From assembly GCA_023336205.1 (NCBI GenBank), contig JALQCR010000010.1:62001-126000 (forward strand): 64,000 bases of DNA. Direction: 5' to 3'. Positions 45,342 through 54,065 of the stretch are shown in pieces (the stretch's first letter is position 1; each line of letters starts with the position of its first letter). A program made the position numbers and the translations under genes. Source of the DNA: Pseudanabaena sp. Salubria-1 (GTDB lineage: Bacteria; Cyanobacteriota; Cyanobacteriia; Pseudanabaenales; Pseudanabaenaceae). The notes beneath the pieces are model-generated. The model saw only the letters and a list, made by a program, of their open reading frames with translations, did not search any database and was not told where the DNA came from.

Positions 45342-45463
45342 CTTAACTATAAATTATCTGAATTTATAAAGATTCACCCCATGGGGAAGCAACTTTATAA
45401 ATTTGAGTTTGGAATTAATTATGTTTATCTATTTACTTAACGGCGCAAAGCGTCGCTACATGA

Positions 45464-46330
45464 TTATTTTGGTCGAAATTGCATCAAGTCTTTGACCAGA
45501 CCGACGCAAGTTAGGATCAATCCTGACCATTGCTTCTCCGCATTTTCGACCGCTTGATGGTGTAAATCAAATACCAACTTTGCCATCTTTGGATCAATTT
45601 TGCTTCTAGTTGGTACAAACAAATCATCCAAAAATCGATTGGTCAAATCACCATCAAGTTGAAACTTAGTCTGAGCATAGATACGTTCACCATTCAAAGT
45701 AGACTGCTCAAACTCCCATAACTTACGAAGATATCGAATTGTTGGAGCGTCAGGAATTAGCTCGCCATCAGCATCTTTAGGTAGATCTATCTGGAGAACT
45801 TTTTTGGCAAGCTCCCCATAACAAACTTGTTCGACCTCAAATTGCTCTTTTTGTCTAGGATCGCTTAAATTTTGGCGATTACTGAATATGCGTTCAGCAC
45901 GCTTATAAATTTCTAGATCTCGATTGTATCGATCAAGCTCAGTCTGAGTAGCTGCCGAACCTTTTTTTTGTAGCTCTTTACTACGATCAAGGAGCACTCT
46001 TTTGATGTCTTGTAAGCCTTCTTCAGTCTTATACATAACATTTTCGAGCAGATCAGCATAGAACTGTTTTGCATCAAATCTGGCGATCGGAATATGGCTG
46101 ACGATCATCGTATTTACTTCTAGCACCGTAATTTCTTCTAAAACATCTTTGATGGTTTCTCGAAATTTATGAAGAGTAGTACTTTCTCCAGCACCATCTT
46201 TAGTTGCTGCTGTTTTAGAAGCCGTAGGTGCTAATTCCGAAGATTTACTCGCAGGCTTGCTACCAACAGCTTTAACCTGATTAGCATCATCTGCGGCATT
46301 ACTTTTATTGTTTGTAGACCGATCTCGCAT
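45464..46330 (-). CDS. Helical protein of unknown function
   Basis: The protein has 288 residues. The first ~50 residues are Ser/Ala/Lys-rich and likely disordered. The rest is charged and helical, with blocks such as FRETIKDVLEEITVLEVNTMIVSHI and FDAKQFYADLLENVMYKTEEGLQDIKRVLLDRS. It has no membrane segments. It sits in the same minus-strand cluster as 46370-46810. The conserved EITVLEVNTMIV pattern echoes LVQLEIVTWVA of that neighbour, hinting at a related origin (speculative). Confidence 0.5.
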   Translation of the reverse strand: MRDRSTNNKSNAADDANQVKAVGSKPASKSSELAPTASKTAATKDGAGESTTLHKFRETIKDVLEEITVLEVNTMIVSHIPIARFDAKQFYADLLENVMYKTEEGLQDIKRVLLDRSKELQKKGSAATQTELDRYNRDLEIYKRAERIFSNRQNLSDPRQKEQFEVEQVCYGELAKKVLQIDLPKDADGELIPDAPTIRYLRKLWEFEQSTLNGERIYAQTKFQLDGDLTNRFLDDLFVPTRSKIDPKMAKLVFDLHHQAVENAEKQWSGLILTCVGLVKDLMQFRPK

Positions 46331-46369
46331 ACAGATTCCTCAGTGACAGATCGTATAAACCAGAAGCAA

Positions 46370-46810
46370 CTAGACCCGACTAAAGATGCGATCGCTACTA
46401 AAACTAGCCGTATCTTCTTCAGGCTCTGATTCATTTTCACCATTTAACAGCCCTGTTACCTTTTGCCCAATATCGACAAGAGTCTTAAGATTATTGGCGA
46501 TCGTCTCTGAACCCTTCTCAACTTGAATCTCATGGAAGCCGCGCAGTTCTGCATAGGGAGAACCCTGCAAAAAATCGGCTCCTAGCTCATTTTCGATATC
46601 ACCATCAATCAGATTAATCTTTGTCTTTAAGCGATTACCTGCTCTATGGGTCGTATCTCCTTCATGGGCAACCCAAGTCACAATTTCTAACTGCACAAGG
46701 TCAGAAAATATTTCAATCAAAGCATCACCAAAGTTTTTGGTTTCTTTGAGTTTGCTTTGAAAACGCACGGATGCAGTTACGGATACCGACGAGGAACTTG
46801 AGTACGTCAT
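46370..46810 (-). CDS. Small protein of unknown function, related to its neighbour
   Basis: The protein has 146 residues. MTYSSSSSVSVTASVRFQSKL is followed by KNFGDALIEIFSDLVQLEIVTWVAHEGDTTHRAGNRLKTKINLIDGDIENELG, then an amphipathic helix and a low-complexity acidic end. There is no signal peptide or cysteine. The start at 46810 has an AT-rich 200-bp leader upstream (46811-47011), where the cluster promoter may lie. Confidence 0.5.
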   Translation of the reverse strand: MTYSSSSSVSVTASVRFQSKLKETKNFGDALIEIFSDLVQLEIVTWVAHEGDTTHRAGNRLKTKINLIDGDIENELGADFLQGSPYAELRGFHEIQVEKGSETIANNLKTLVDIGQKVTGLLNGENESEPEEDTASFSSDRIFSRV

Positions 46811-47011
46811 AGATGATACCTAATTATAAAAATCCTGATAAATTTTGATCAAGACAGATAACTGACTATTATTTTAAGCACTTAAACATAGACTTTTTCA
46901 CAATAAAATCTTTTGCTAAAATCTTTTATAAGTAAGTTTTCTATAAATCTTTTGTAAATTAGTTTTGACAAAAGTAATTTAAGTGATTTCACTAAACATC
47001 ACTAAACAATT

Positions 47012-47275
47012 TTAATGATAGTCAGATAGCTCAATTAATTCCATTGGCACAAAGCTTTCTTGTGGCAGCAAAATCAGTTGAGAGTAAATAAGTTTGCCAG
47101 TCATATCTATGCGATTGATGGCTATTCCCATAGGTCGCGGTAGTTGCGCGGCATAGGAGTCAGCATAGTAGCGATAAATCTGCTTAGCAGCTCTGATAAT
47201 CATCGGATCGACTTTTTTGATTACAGGTTCTGGCTGTCTCTCAATTTGTTCAAGGCGCTGGGCGGCATATGACAC
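47012..47275 (-). CDS. Small protein of unknown function
   Basis: The protein has 87 residues. AAQRLEQIERQPEPVIKKVDPMIIRAAKQIYRYYADSYAAQLPRPMGIAINRIDMTGKLIYSQLILLP is compact and probably helical at the front. No known domain. It lies between 47430-47822 and 46370-46810 on the same strand, with gaps of 154 and 201 bp. Confidence 0.5.
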   Translation of the reverse strand: MSYAAQRLEQIERQPEPVIKKVDPMIIRAAKQIYRYYADSYAAQLPRPMGIAINRIDMTGKLIYSQLILLPQESFVPMELIELSDYH

Positions 47276-47429
47276 AATGTAAACCCCTTAAATTTGACTA
47301 TTATTTGCCTTATAAAAAGCTGCATCAGGACTTTAGCTGACTTTGTTTTTTTTAGCAAGATTTGAGCTAAGAATTATACATGAGTTGATATTTTTTGGGT
47401 TGCTATATAAGCAAAAATTAGCAAAAGAT

Positions 47430-47822
47430 TTAATTACCTTCGGCACTGGCTAGTTTAAGTCGAAACAGTTTACTGTAGAAGATTTGGGGGAAATCAACAT
47501 AACCCTTGTCGCGAATATTGGAGACAACTTCAATTAAATAGCCAACAAATTCTGAATTTTCTAATGTCATTTCATAGCTCATGTCAGCATCGCCCTCGAA
47601 GGTCAAGCGACACAAAGCCAGATCGGACGGCAAGTTAGCCACGCGCCATACAGCCATAAAAGAAATAGGCGAGCTTCCTTCTACATGACGCTCGCCTGTA
47701 ATTTCACCTTGTTTATATAGGGAAATCGCATAGGGGAGAGCTTGACGCTTGTTTGGCTCTCGATAGTAGGGCATGTAGATTGAAACTTCTTGCGGTGGAG
47801 CAGCTTTAAGTTCGATCGCCAT
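47430..47822 (-). CDS. Small protein of unknown function, first gene of the 43-48 kb cluster
   Basis: The protein has 130 residues. VSIYMPYYREPNKRQALPYAISLYKQGEI, SSPISFMAVWRVANLPSDLALCRLTFEGDADMSYEMTLENSEFVGYLIEVV looks like a beta-rich soluble protein. No family recognised. It is the most upstream gene of the unknown minus-strand series. Confidence 0.5.
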   Translation of the reverse strand: MAIELKAAPPQEVSIYMPYYREPNKRQALPYAISLYKQGEITGERHVEGSSPISFMAVWRVANLPSDLALCRLTFEGDADMSYEMTLENSEFVGYLIEVVSNIRDKGYVDFPQIFYSKLFRLKLASAEGN

Positions 47823-47921
47823 AGATGTTAGCGCCTTTATTAATATATGTTGCTGTGAATTTTTACAAAAAAGATTAGCAGGTTTTTGCCTTATTACAGC
47901 AATTAACGATCAAACGAACCA

Positions 47922-47972
47922 CTAGAAAAATTTTGAAAGTGTTGCTTTGCAACACTTTCAAAATTTTTCTAG
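47922..47972. repeat. 24-bp-arm hairpin with GC-TTT-GC tip
   Basis: Arms 47922-47945 and 47949-47972 are exactly complementary around TTT. It lies in the 252-bp gap between the substrate-binding protein gene and the unknown cluster. Short inverted sequences around it (CACAGAAGTGTGG) are minor. Confidence 0.8.
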
Positions 47973-48074
47973 GTTTGGGGTTGGGGTTTAATTCACAGAA
48001 GTGTGGCAACACTTTTGTGAATTTGTAATGACTGATATTTATTAGTAGGGTGCAATGCCCACCCTACTAATAAA

Positions 48075-49394
48075 TTAAGGGGAAACGCGATCAATTACAG
48101 TGATTTTGCCGTCGGGTTGGACTTCCCAAACGTCATAGCTACCTTTGACATCGCCATATTCATCTAGATCAACATTGCCGCTAGCACCTTGATAGTCAAT
48201 GTCTGTACCAGCTTTGACCAGCTTGATCGCTTCGCAAACATCGCTGACTTCTTTGCCAGGTGCATTAGCAACTTCACGGATTTTGCTCTTGATACCGTCG
48301 CCAGTGCCATCTTTTGCCGCTTCAGCAGCGATCGCAACTAAAGCCGCTGCGTCGTAGGAATGGGGAACAAAAGCGCCCAAATCTTGACCAGTTTTTTCTT
48401 TATAGATCTTGGTGAATTCGGTAAGAGACTTACCATCAGCTCCAGGCACAGTACCGATTGCACCTGCTAAAATCAATTTACCTTCAGGGGTACTACCAAT
48501 TAACTTAGGAAAGTCCTCGGTTTTTACACCATCGGTGAGCAAAATCTTCACATCTTTGGTTAAGCCCTGTTCAAAAGCTGCCTTAATTACCGCACCGCCA
48601 GAATCGGGATAGAGAATTGCAGCAACTGCATCAGGTTTACTACCAAATGCGCCTTTAGCCTCAGCTTCAAAAGTGGTTGCCTTAGGATCGTAGCGAGTCG
48701 GGTTGCCTTTGTTGACAATTGTGCCACCAAGTTTTTCAAAAGCATCAACAAAGGCTTTCTCAAAACCCACGCCATAGTCATTATTAATTACGAGGGTCGC
48801 AACTTTTCGCGCTCCTTTTTTATAAGCAAGGTTTGCCAAAGCTAAAGCTTGGTATGTATCGGGTGGGGCAGTGCGATACCAGTAACCTTGAAATTCAGCT
48901 TTTTTGGCACGTTCGGTAAAGACTGGGCTAGTACTACCTGGAGAGATCATTACGACTTTATTTGGCACAGCGATCGCAAGGGCCGCAGTCGAGACACTAC
49001 TGGCAAATGAACCAACAACAGCACCAACATTGTCCACTTTGACGAGTTTAGTCATCGCCTCGGCACCTGCTGGTGGATCGGTGCGATCGTCTTCTTTAAG
49101 GTAGGTGATTGGCTTCCCAAGCACACCACCGCATTTGTTGACTGTTTCCACAAGAAAATCAATCGATTTGATCATTGGCGCACCAATCGAGGATAGATCA
49201 CCTGTGATCGGAAGCAATGCACCTAAACGTAAGGTGTCTTTAACGCCACCACTACCTGAGCTTGTTGCAGGTGAAGTTGTAGATGGGGTTTTAGAGTCAG
49301 TAACTGTAGTGCTTGGCTGACAAGCCACAATCCAAATTGTGGTCACTGTTGCCAGCAGTGCTAGACAGAGTGTAGAGAAAAACCTTTTAGTCAT
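48075..49394 (-). CDS. Branched-chain/neutral amino acid ABC transporter substrate-binding lipoprotein
   Basis: The protein has 439 residues. A lipoprotein signal peptide ends WIVAC (lipobox Cys ~26), followed by a Thr/Ser-rich linker. The periplasmic-binding fold (Peripla_BP_6) shows LRLGALLPITGDLSSIGAPM, VVGSFASSVSTAALAIAVPNKVVMISPGSTSP and VATLVINNDYGVGFEKAF. It binds the substrate outside the membrane and delivers it to an ABC permease. The permease and ATPase genes are not nearby. NatB or UrtA orthology is not decidable from sequence alone, though the linker and length fit NatB. Confidence 0.85.
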   Translation of the reverse strand: MTKRFFSTLCLALLATVTTIWIVACQPSTTVTDSKTPSTTSPATSSGSGGVKDTLRLGALLPITGDLSSIGAPMIKSIDFLVETVNKCGGVLGKPITYLKEDDRTDPPAGAEAMTKLVKVDNVGAVVGSFASSVSTAALAIAVPNKVVMISPGSTSPVFTERAKKAEFQGYWYRTAPPDTYQALALANLAYKKGARKVATLVINNDYGVGFEKAFVDAFEKLGGTIVNKGNPTRYDPKATTFEAEAKGAFGSKPDAVAAILYPDSGGAVIKAAFEQGLTKDVKILLTDGVKTEDFPKLIGSTPEGKLILAGAIGTVPGADGKSLTEFTKIYKEKTGQDLGAFVPHSYDAAALVAIAAEAAKDGTGDGIKSKIREVANAPGKEVSDVCEAIKLVKAGTDIDYQGASGNVDLDEYGDVKGSYDVWEVQPDGKITVIDRVSP

Positions 49395-49453
49395 GGTTAC
49401 GATGGACTACGATCATATTTACGAAGTTGCTGTAATTGTATCTGCAAAGTCTC

Positions 49454-50173
49454 ATGAAATCTACCATTGATCCACGCCGCCAAAGAGAACTAGTCCGCTT
49501 GTTGGAGCGGATGGGGCTAGAGCAATCAACCCTAGAACGAGTTAATTCCGCTGGATTTGATTGGTTATTAATCGATCAAGCTTTGGTACATCCCAGTTTC
49601 TCAAATGATTACAACAATGATCAATTAGAGTTTGTGGGCGATAGCGTACTGCGCTTGTCTGTGAGTTTGTTTTTAAAAGAGCGTTATGGCGATCGCAAAG
49701 TGGGGCACTTAGCCGCTCTGCGATCGCATCTTGTCAGTGACAAAACCCTAGCCGAAATAGCAAGCATTTATGAGTTGCAAAAATATGTTGTGGTCTCTAA
49801 TGCGGCGCGTAATGATCCTCAGGCTTTGCGATCACTACTGGCAGATGCCCTTGAGGCTCTAATGGCTGCGCTATATATTGCGACTTGCGACTTAGCCTAT
49901 ATTCGCAAATGGCTCGATCCACATATGCAGCATTTTGCCGAATCATTATTGGCGATTCCTGCCTTGGGAAATTACAAAGTTGCCCTACAAGAATTAACTC
50001 AAGGTCGTTGGAAACGTTTACCTGAATACCGCAATGTTGATGGAGTTAACAATCTTTTTTGTGTAGAAGTATGGTTTGACGATCGCTGCTGGGGCAAAGG
50101 TCAAGGAAAAAGCATTAAAGCTGCTCAACAAGAGGCAGCAGCGATCGCTTTACAACAAATGTCGCAGTTATAA
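49454..50173 (+). CDS. rnc: Ribonuclease III
   Basis: The protein has about 239 residues. The RNase III catalytic domain contains the signature NDQLEFVGDSVLRLSVSLFL, and LLADALEALMAALY with Asp and Glu metal ligands. The C-terminal double-stranded-RNA-binding domain (ALQELTQGRWKRLPEYR, FCVEVWFDDRCWGKGQGKSIKAAQQEAAAIALQQM) is complete. It cleaves double-stranded RNA in rRNA processing and mRNA turnover. ATG 49454 is preferred over TTG 49436. Confidence 0.92.
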   Translation: MKSTIDPRRQRELVRLLERMGLEQSTLERVNSAGFDWLLIDQALVHPSFSNDYNNDQLEFVGDSVLRLSVSLFLKERYGDRKVGHLAALRSHLVSDKTLAEIASIYELQKYVVVSNAARNDPQALRSLLADALEALMAALYIATCDLAYIRKWLDPHMQHFAESLLAIPALGNYKVALQELTQGRWKRLPEYRNVDGVNNLFCVEVWFDDRCWGKGQGKSIKAAQQEAAAIALQQMSQL

Positions 50174-50182
50174 GTAACTGCG

Positions 50183-50235
50183 ACCCGAACCATTAAGGTT
50201 TCGCCCCTGTGGGGCGAAACCTTAATGGTTCGGGT
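50183..50235 (+). terminator. 25-bp-arm perfect hairpin after rnc
   Basis: Arms 50183-50207 and 50211-50235 are exactly complementary around TGT. The tip differs from the other members (CC-TGT-GG). It starts 10 bp after the rnc stop. A partial T-run follows. It may be a terminator. Confidence 0.75.
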
Positions 50236-50270
50236 TTGTAATTTATTAAGTTCATCTACTTCCTTCCCCG

Positions 50271-50317
50271 CCAAGAAATAGCGAGGCGGGGCAAAGCCCC
50301 GCCTCGCTATTTCTTGG
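50271..50317. repeat. 22-bp-arm perfect hairpin with GC-AAA-GC tip
   Basis: Arms 50271-50292 and 50296-50317 are exactly complementary around AAA. It follows the previous hairpin by 35 bp in the same 400-bp gap, so this gap holds two long hairpins side by side. Confidence 0.8.
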
Positions 50318-50573
50318 TTTTATATGTCTATTTCTTTGGAGGGAAGGGAGTAGCAATGCAAATTCGACTTAGGACAAAAAAGGGCGCTTTGCGACTCCTT
50401 TTTGTTTTTCTTATTAAAAATTTACGGATAGGTGTATAAATACTTAGCGTCAAATCATAAATTTCTCTGCAAATACAGGATAAGCATCGTAATATTTCTT
50501 AGTGTGCTAATTTCGCTCGTCTGATCAATTTTTTAAGATTAGTGCTTCGTGTGGTAAGAAGGAGTCAAGAGTC

Positions 50574-52247
50574 ATTCTGATACTAATATCGATCCTAGCC
50601 GCCCTAAATGCTGTGGCAGCAATGTGGCTACTACTTTATGGGCTTAATGCTTATTGGCTCACTGCTGTCCATAAGCCTAAGCTTTCTCTAAGAAAGCAGC
50701 TTGTTCTCTCGCGACTTAATCCTGCAAGAGAATACCAAACAGTTCAAGCTGTAACATCGCCATCGCCAAGTTCAGGCATGCTCGCTGTCAATAATTTTGA
50801 TAACTTTGAGAAATTTCGCCTCGACAAGCCTCTAACTAATGGCTTTAGTAGTTATGTTTTGGCAGTCGATCCACCTGAACATCATGCGATCGCCTTAGAA
50901 GATTTACCAATTGTCACCATTCAGCTACCAATCTTTAATGAGCGCTATGTTTCGCGCCGTCTAGTAGATGCCGTCTGTCAGATGGATTATCCACGCGAGA
51001 GAATGCAAATTCAAGTACTCGACGACTCCATTGACGATACACAAGCAATTCTCAGCGAAACTGTTCAAGAATATCAAAATCATGGCTTTTGGATTGAATA
51101 TATCCATCGTGTCAATCGGTCAGGATTTAAAGCAGGAGCTTTGCAGGATGCAATGCCGTTTGTTCAGGGAAATTACATTGCCATCTTTGATGCTGATTTT
51201 ATTCCTTCGATAAACTGGCTCAAGGATACCATTCGACATTATGTCGATTCCCCCAATGCGAAAGTTGCAGTTGTGCAAACTCGTTGGGGACATATCAACT
51301 CTGAATATTCGTTACTTACCAAGTTGCAATCGACAGGAATTGATGGACATTTTGCGATCGAGCAGCAAGCTAGAGCCAATAATGGCTATTTCCTAAACTT
51401 TAATGGTACGGCGGGAATTTGGAATCGTGATGCAATTATTGATGCTGGTGGATGGCACGCAGATACTTTAGCCGAAGATATGGACTTGAGCTATCGTGCT
51501 CAACTCAAAGGTTGGCAAGTGGTTTATGACAATGATATTGTCGCGCCCGCCGAGTTGCCTGTGGCGATGCTTGCCTTTAAATTACAGCAATTTCGCTGGG
51601 CAAAGGGTAGTATTCAATGCGCCAAGAAGCTAATTGCCCCAATCTGGAAGGCTGATGATCTTAGTCTGCTGGTAAAATTTCAAGCCACAATGCATTTGAC
51701 AGGATATTCAGCGCATCCTTTGATGTTGCTATTGATTTTGTTGTCAGTCCCTCTAATGTTGATTACACCTGATGATGCGATCGCTTTGCGCATTTCCTTT
51801 GAGAGCATGTGGTCAATCTTTATGTTACCTGCAACCTTTGGACCGCCATTTTTATATTTCCATGCCCAACGAGAGCTTTATCCAAAGTCTTGGACTCGTC
51901 GCCTTGGTCGTATTTTCCTACTTGCCGTGCTTGGCACAGGTATTTCTTGGAGCAATAGCCGAGCCGTATTTGCTGGCTTATCGAATACAGGTGCAAATTT
52001 CCGTCGCACTCCTAAGTTTGATATTAAACACAAGAGCGATCGCTGGGAAAATAAAGCTTACAAAATCCCCCTTGATGCTACTGCAATAATCGAGCTAAGT
52101 TTGTGTATCTATAGCTTAATTGCTTCAGGATTGTCATATAGCAAAGGCTTGTATATCACTTTTCCCTTTATGGTGCTGTATGCGTTGAGCTATGGCTATG
52201 TTGGTGGTCTGACCCTATGGCAACATTGGCAACAATCACGAAATTAA
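50574..52247 (+). CDS. Membrane glycosyltransferase family 2 (cellulose-synthase-like)
   Basis: The protein has about 557 residues from the proposed start. The GT2 domain has VTIQLPIFNERYVSRRLVDAV, VLDDSIDDT (D), FDADFIP (DxD), LAEDMDLSYRA (ED) and QQFRWAKG (QxxRW), the complete set of processive beta-glycosyltransferases. Membrane segments lie at the N-terminus and beyond 370. It polymerises a polysaccharide through the membrane; the sugar is not decidable. Codon ATT 50574, with AAGGAG 9 nt upstream and a complete first membrane segment (ILILISILAALNAVAAMWLLLYGL), is proposed as start; GTG 50613 cuts that segment. Confidence 0.85.
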   Translation: MLILISILAALNAVAAMWLLLYGLNAYWLTAVHKPKLSLRKQLVLSRLNPAREYQTVQAVTSPSPSSGMLAVNNFDNFEKFRLDKPLTNGFSSYVLAVDPPEHHAIALEDLPIVTIQLPIFNERYVSRRLVDAVCQMDYPRERMQIQVLDDSIDDTQAILSETVQEYQNHGFWIEYIHRVNRSGFKAGALQDAMPFVQGNYIAIFDADFIPSINWLKDTIRHYVDSPNAKVAVVQTRWGHINSEYSLLTKLQSTGIDGHFAIEQQARANNGYFLNFNGTAGIWNRDAIIDAGGWHADTLAEDMDLSYRAQLKGWQVVYDNDIVAPAELPVAMLAFKLQQFRWAKGSIQCAKKLIAPIWKADDLSLLVKFQATMHLTGYSAHPLMLLLILLSVPLMLITPDDAIALRISFESMWSIFMLPATFGPPFLYFHAQRELYPKSWTRRLGRIFLLAVLGTGISWSNSRAVFAGLSNTGANFRRTPKFDIKHKSDRWENKAYKIPLDATAIIELSLCIYSLIASGLSYSKGLYITFPFMVLYALSYGYVGGLTLWQHWQQSRN

Positions 52248-52274
52248 AAAAGGGGTGCTTTGCACCCTTTTTTT
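52246..52274 (+). terminator. Terminator with GC-TTT-GC tip after the GT2 gene
   Basis: An A-rich/T-rich stem with GGGGTGC/GCACCC around TTT is followed by a T-run (TTTTTTT). It begins at the stop codon. Classic intrinsic terminator. A weaker hairpin, CTCTAATTTT, follows at 52281-52313. Confidence 0.85.
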
Positions 52275-52325
52275 ATAAATAAAATTAGAGATTGCAAAGC
52301 ACCCTCTAATTTTATAATTATCAGT

Positions 52326-53243
52326 ATGTGGTCAATTATTATCCCAACCTATAATCGCCTGCCCATATTGCAAAAGTGTTTGCAAGCGTTGGAAGCTCAA
52401 AATTTTGCGCAACCCTATGAGGTTGTAGTAGTTGATGATGGCTCCACCGATGGCACGGTAGAATTTTTGCAAACCCATGTAGACGAGTTTCCTCATGTTC
52501 GTTTAATCCTGCAAAACCATGAAGGCGCAGCGATCGCAAGAAATACAGGAATCGATGTTGCTTTAGGCGAAACGATTGTCTTTATTGATAGTGACCTTGT
52601 CGTTACACCAGTATTTTTGTCGGCTCATGCCAAGGCTCTTGCAAGAAGCGATCGCGCATTTACTTATGGCTTGGTAATCAATACTAATAATTTTGAAAAT
52701 CCGACCTCTGAAAAAATTAAAATCCAAGATATTTCCACAGCCTTTTTTGCGACTGGTAATGTGGCGATCGCCAAGCATTGGTTAATTGATGCAGGGAAGT
52801 TTGATACGAGTTTCCGTCAGTATGGCTGGGAAGATCTAGAGCTAGGTGTGCGGCTCAAAAATTTAGGATTAAAATTAATTAAATGTCCCGATGCTGCTGG
52901 CTATCATTGGCATCCTGCCTTTACGATTGACCAACTCCCGCGACTTGTCGATGTCGAAGCTCAGCGCGGACGCATGGGTGTAGTTTTTTACAAAAAACAT
53001 CCAACATGGACAGTTAGACTGATGATTCAGATGACATGGCTGCATGTAATTCTTTGGGGGGTATTGTCCTTAGGTGGATTACTTAATGAGCGATCGCTAC
53101 GTCCCTTACTAAAGTGGCTCATCGATCAAGGCAAGCCCCAATTAGCCCTAGAAATCGCTAGAATTTTCTTAAATTGGTACAACGTCAAGGGCGTATACGC
53201 CGCCTATCGAGATGATACTAACTCAATCCAAGCCAAATCCTGA
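52326..53243 (+). CDS. Glycosyltransferase family 2
   Basis: The protein has 305 residues. MWSIIIPTYNRLPILQKCLQALEAQ begins a GT-A domain, with VVVDDGSTDGTVEFL (first Asp pair) and VFIDSDLVV (DxD-like). GWEDLELGVRLKNLG fits the conserved GWED motif of the GT2 subgroup with C-terminal extension. A possible membrane segment is near 255-275. It transfers a sugar to a glycan precursor, unidentified. ATG 52326 is the true start; the longer frame is not needed. It overlaps the Uma2 gene that follows by 32 nt. Confidence 0.88.
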   Translation: MWSIIIPTYNRLPILQKCLQALEAQNFAQPYEVVVVDDGSTDGTVEFLQTHVDEFPHVRLILQNHEGAAIARNTGIDVALGETIVFIDSDLVVTPVFLSAHAKALARSDRAFTYGLVINTNNFENPTSEKIKIQDISTAFFATGNVAIAKHWLIDAGKFDTSFRQYGWEDLELGVRLKNLGLKLIKCPDAAGYHWHPAFTIDQLPRLVDVEAQRGRMGVVFYKKHPTWTVRLMIQMTWLHVILWGVLSLGGLLNERSLRPLLKWLIDQGKPQLALEIARIFLNWYNVKGVYAAYRDDTNSIQAKS

Positions 53244-53805
53244 AGTCAGAATTGAACAACCTCTAATTACATGGGAACAGTTCAAGCTGATTCAACGAGG
53301 TTTTGAGGATTCACGGGGTATTCGGCTAGCCTATTACGAGGGGATTTTAGAGATTGTGTCTACGTCAGTCGATCATGAGCTAATTAAAACGATTATTGGC
53401 GCATTGTTGGAAATGTACTTTTTAGAGATGGAAATTGAGTTTTTCCCGATGGGGCAAGCTACCCAAGAAAAAGTAGAACAAGTCTCTTTACAACCCGATG
53501 AATCCTATAGCTTTGGTAGCCCCAAAAAGATTCCTGATCTCGCCATTGAAGTAATTTTGACTAGCGGCAATACTGAGAAATTAAAGAAATATTATTTGCT
53601 CGGAGTCCCTGAAGTTTGGTTATGGGAGGATGGAGTTATTGATATTTATCACCTAGATACTCAAAGCGATCGCCAATATTGCAAATCAACTACTAGCAAA
53701 TTTTTACCAAACCTCGACATGGCAACATTGCAACGTTGTATTTTATTTACATCACCACTTGAAGCCCTGAAAACTTTTAGACAGGCTTTTCGGCAAAGTC
53801 TATGA
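53212..53805 (+). CDS. Uma2 family endonuclease-like protein
   Basis: The protein has 197 residues. ITWEQFKLIQRGFEDSRGIRLAYYEGILEIVSTSVDHELIKTIIGALLEMYFLEMEIEF is followed by FGSPKKIPDLAIEVILTSGNTEKLKKYYLLGVPEVWLWEDGVIDIYHL. PDL and EVI are the PD-(D/E)XK positions. It is the fourth Uma2 gene in the window. Overlap with the preceding GT2 gene suggests co-transcription. Function unknown. Confidence 0.88.
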   Translation: MILTQSKPNPEVRIEQPLITWEQFKLIQRGFEDSRGIRLAYYEGILEIVSTSVDHELIKTIIGALLEMYFLEMEIEFFPMGQATQEKVEQVSLQPDESYSFGSPKKIPDLAIEVILTSGNTEKLKKYYLLGVPEVWLWEDGVIDIYHLDTQSDRQYCKSTTSKFLPNLDMATLQRCILFTSPLEALKTFRQAFRQSL

Positions 53806-54005
53806 AAGTTTCCTTAGAATTCCTCTACCATTTTCATTGCGATCGCTGTCGTAAGTGGTGGAGCCGTGCGGACATTGAGCCACAAATTGGTGAGCAGGTT
53901 TACTGCCCCTATTGTGGGCACATTAATACAGTGGAAGCGGTGCAAACTTTTCGGAATGCAGCACGCGGAGGCAGTTGTCTTAGTCAACGCCCTGACGAAA
54001 TTTAG
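53802..54005 (+). CDS. Small zinc-ribbon protein
   Basis: The protein has 67 residues. Two C-x2-C pairs (HCDRCRKWWSRADI, YCPYCGHINTVEAV) make a zinc-ribbon fold. It overlaps the Uma2 stop by 4 nt. Such proteins are common as accessory factors; the role is unknown. A hairpin with a GC-TTT-GC tip follows. Confidence 0.7.
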   Translation: MKVSLEFLYHFHCDRCRKWWSRADIEPQIGEQVYCPYCGHINTVEAVQTFRNAARGGSCLSQRPDEI

Positions 54006-54018
54006 TACTTTGCGCTTT

Positions 54019-54053
54019 AAAGTAGAGAGGTCGCTTTGCGTCCTTTCTACTTT
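54019..54053 (+). terminator. 16-bp-arm hairpin with GC-TTT-GC tip
   Basis: Arms 54019-54034 and 54038-54053 pair with one mismatch around TTT. It lies between the zinc-ribbon stop and the hydrolase start codon at 54066. Only the first gene of the pair would be ended by it. Confidence 0.65.
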
Positions 54054-54065
54054 GATAGTGAATAT

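Noticed and set aside
43097..47822. Prophage
   Set aside because: Only the endolysin looks phage-like; no capsid, tail, terminase or integrase genes are visible.
50356..50439. 27-codon frame MQIRLRTKKGAL... preceded by GGGAGTAGCA
   Set aside because: Part of it overlaps a small inverted repeat (GGGCGCTTTGCG), and there is no conservation evidence. Too weak to report as a gene.
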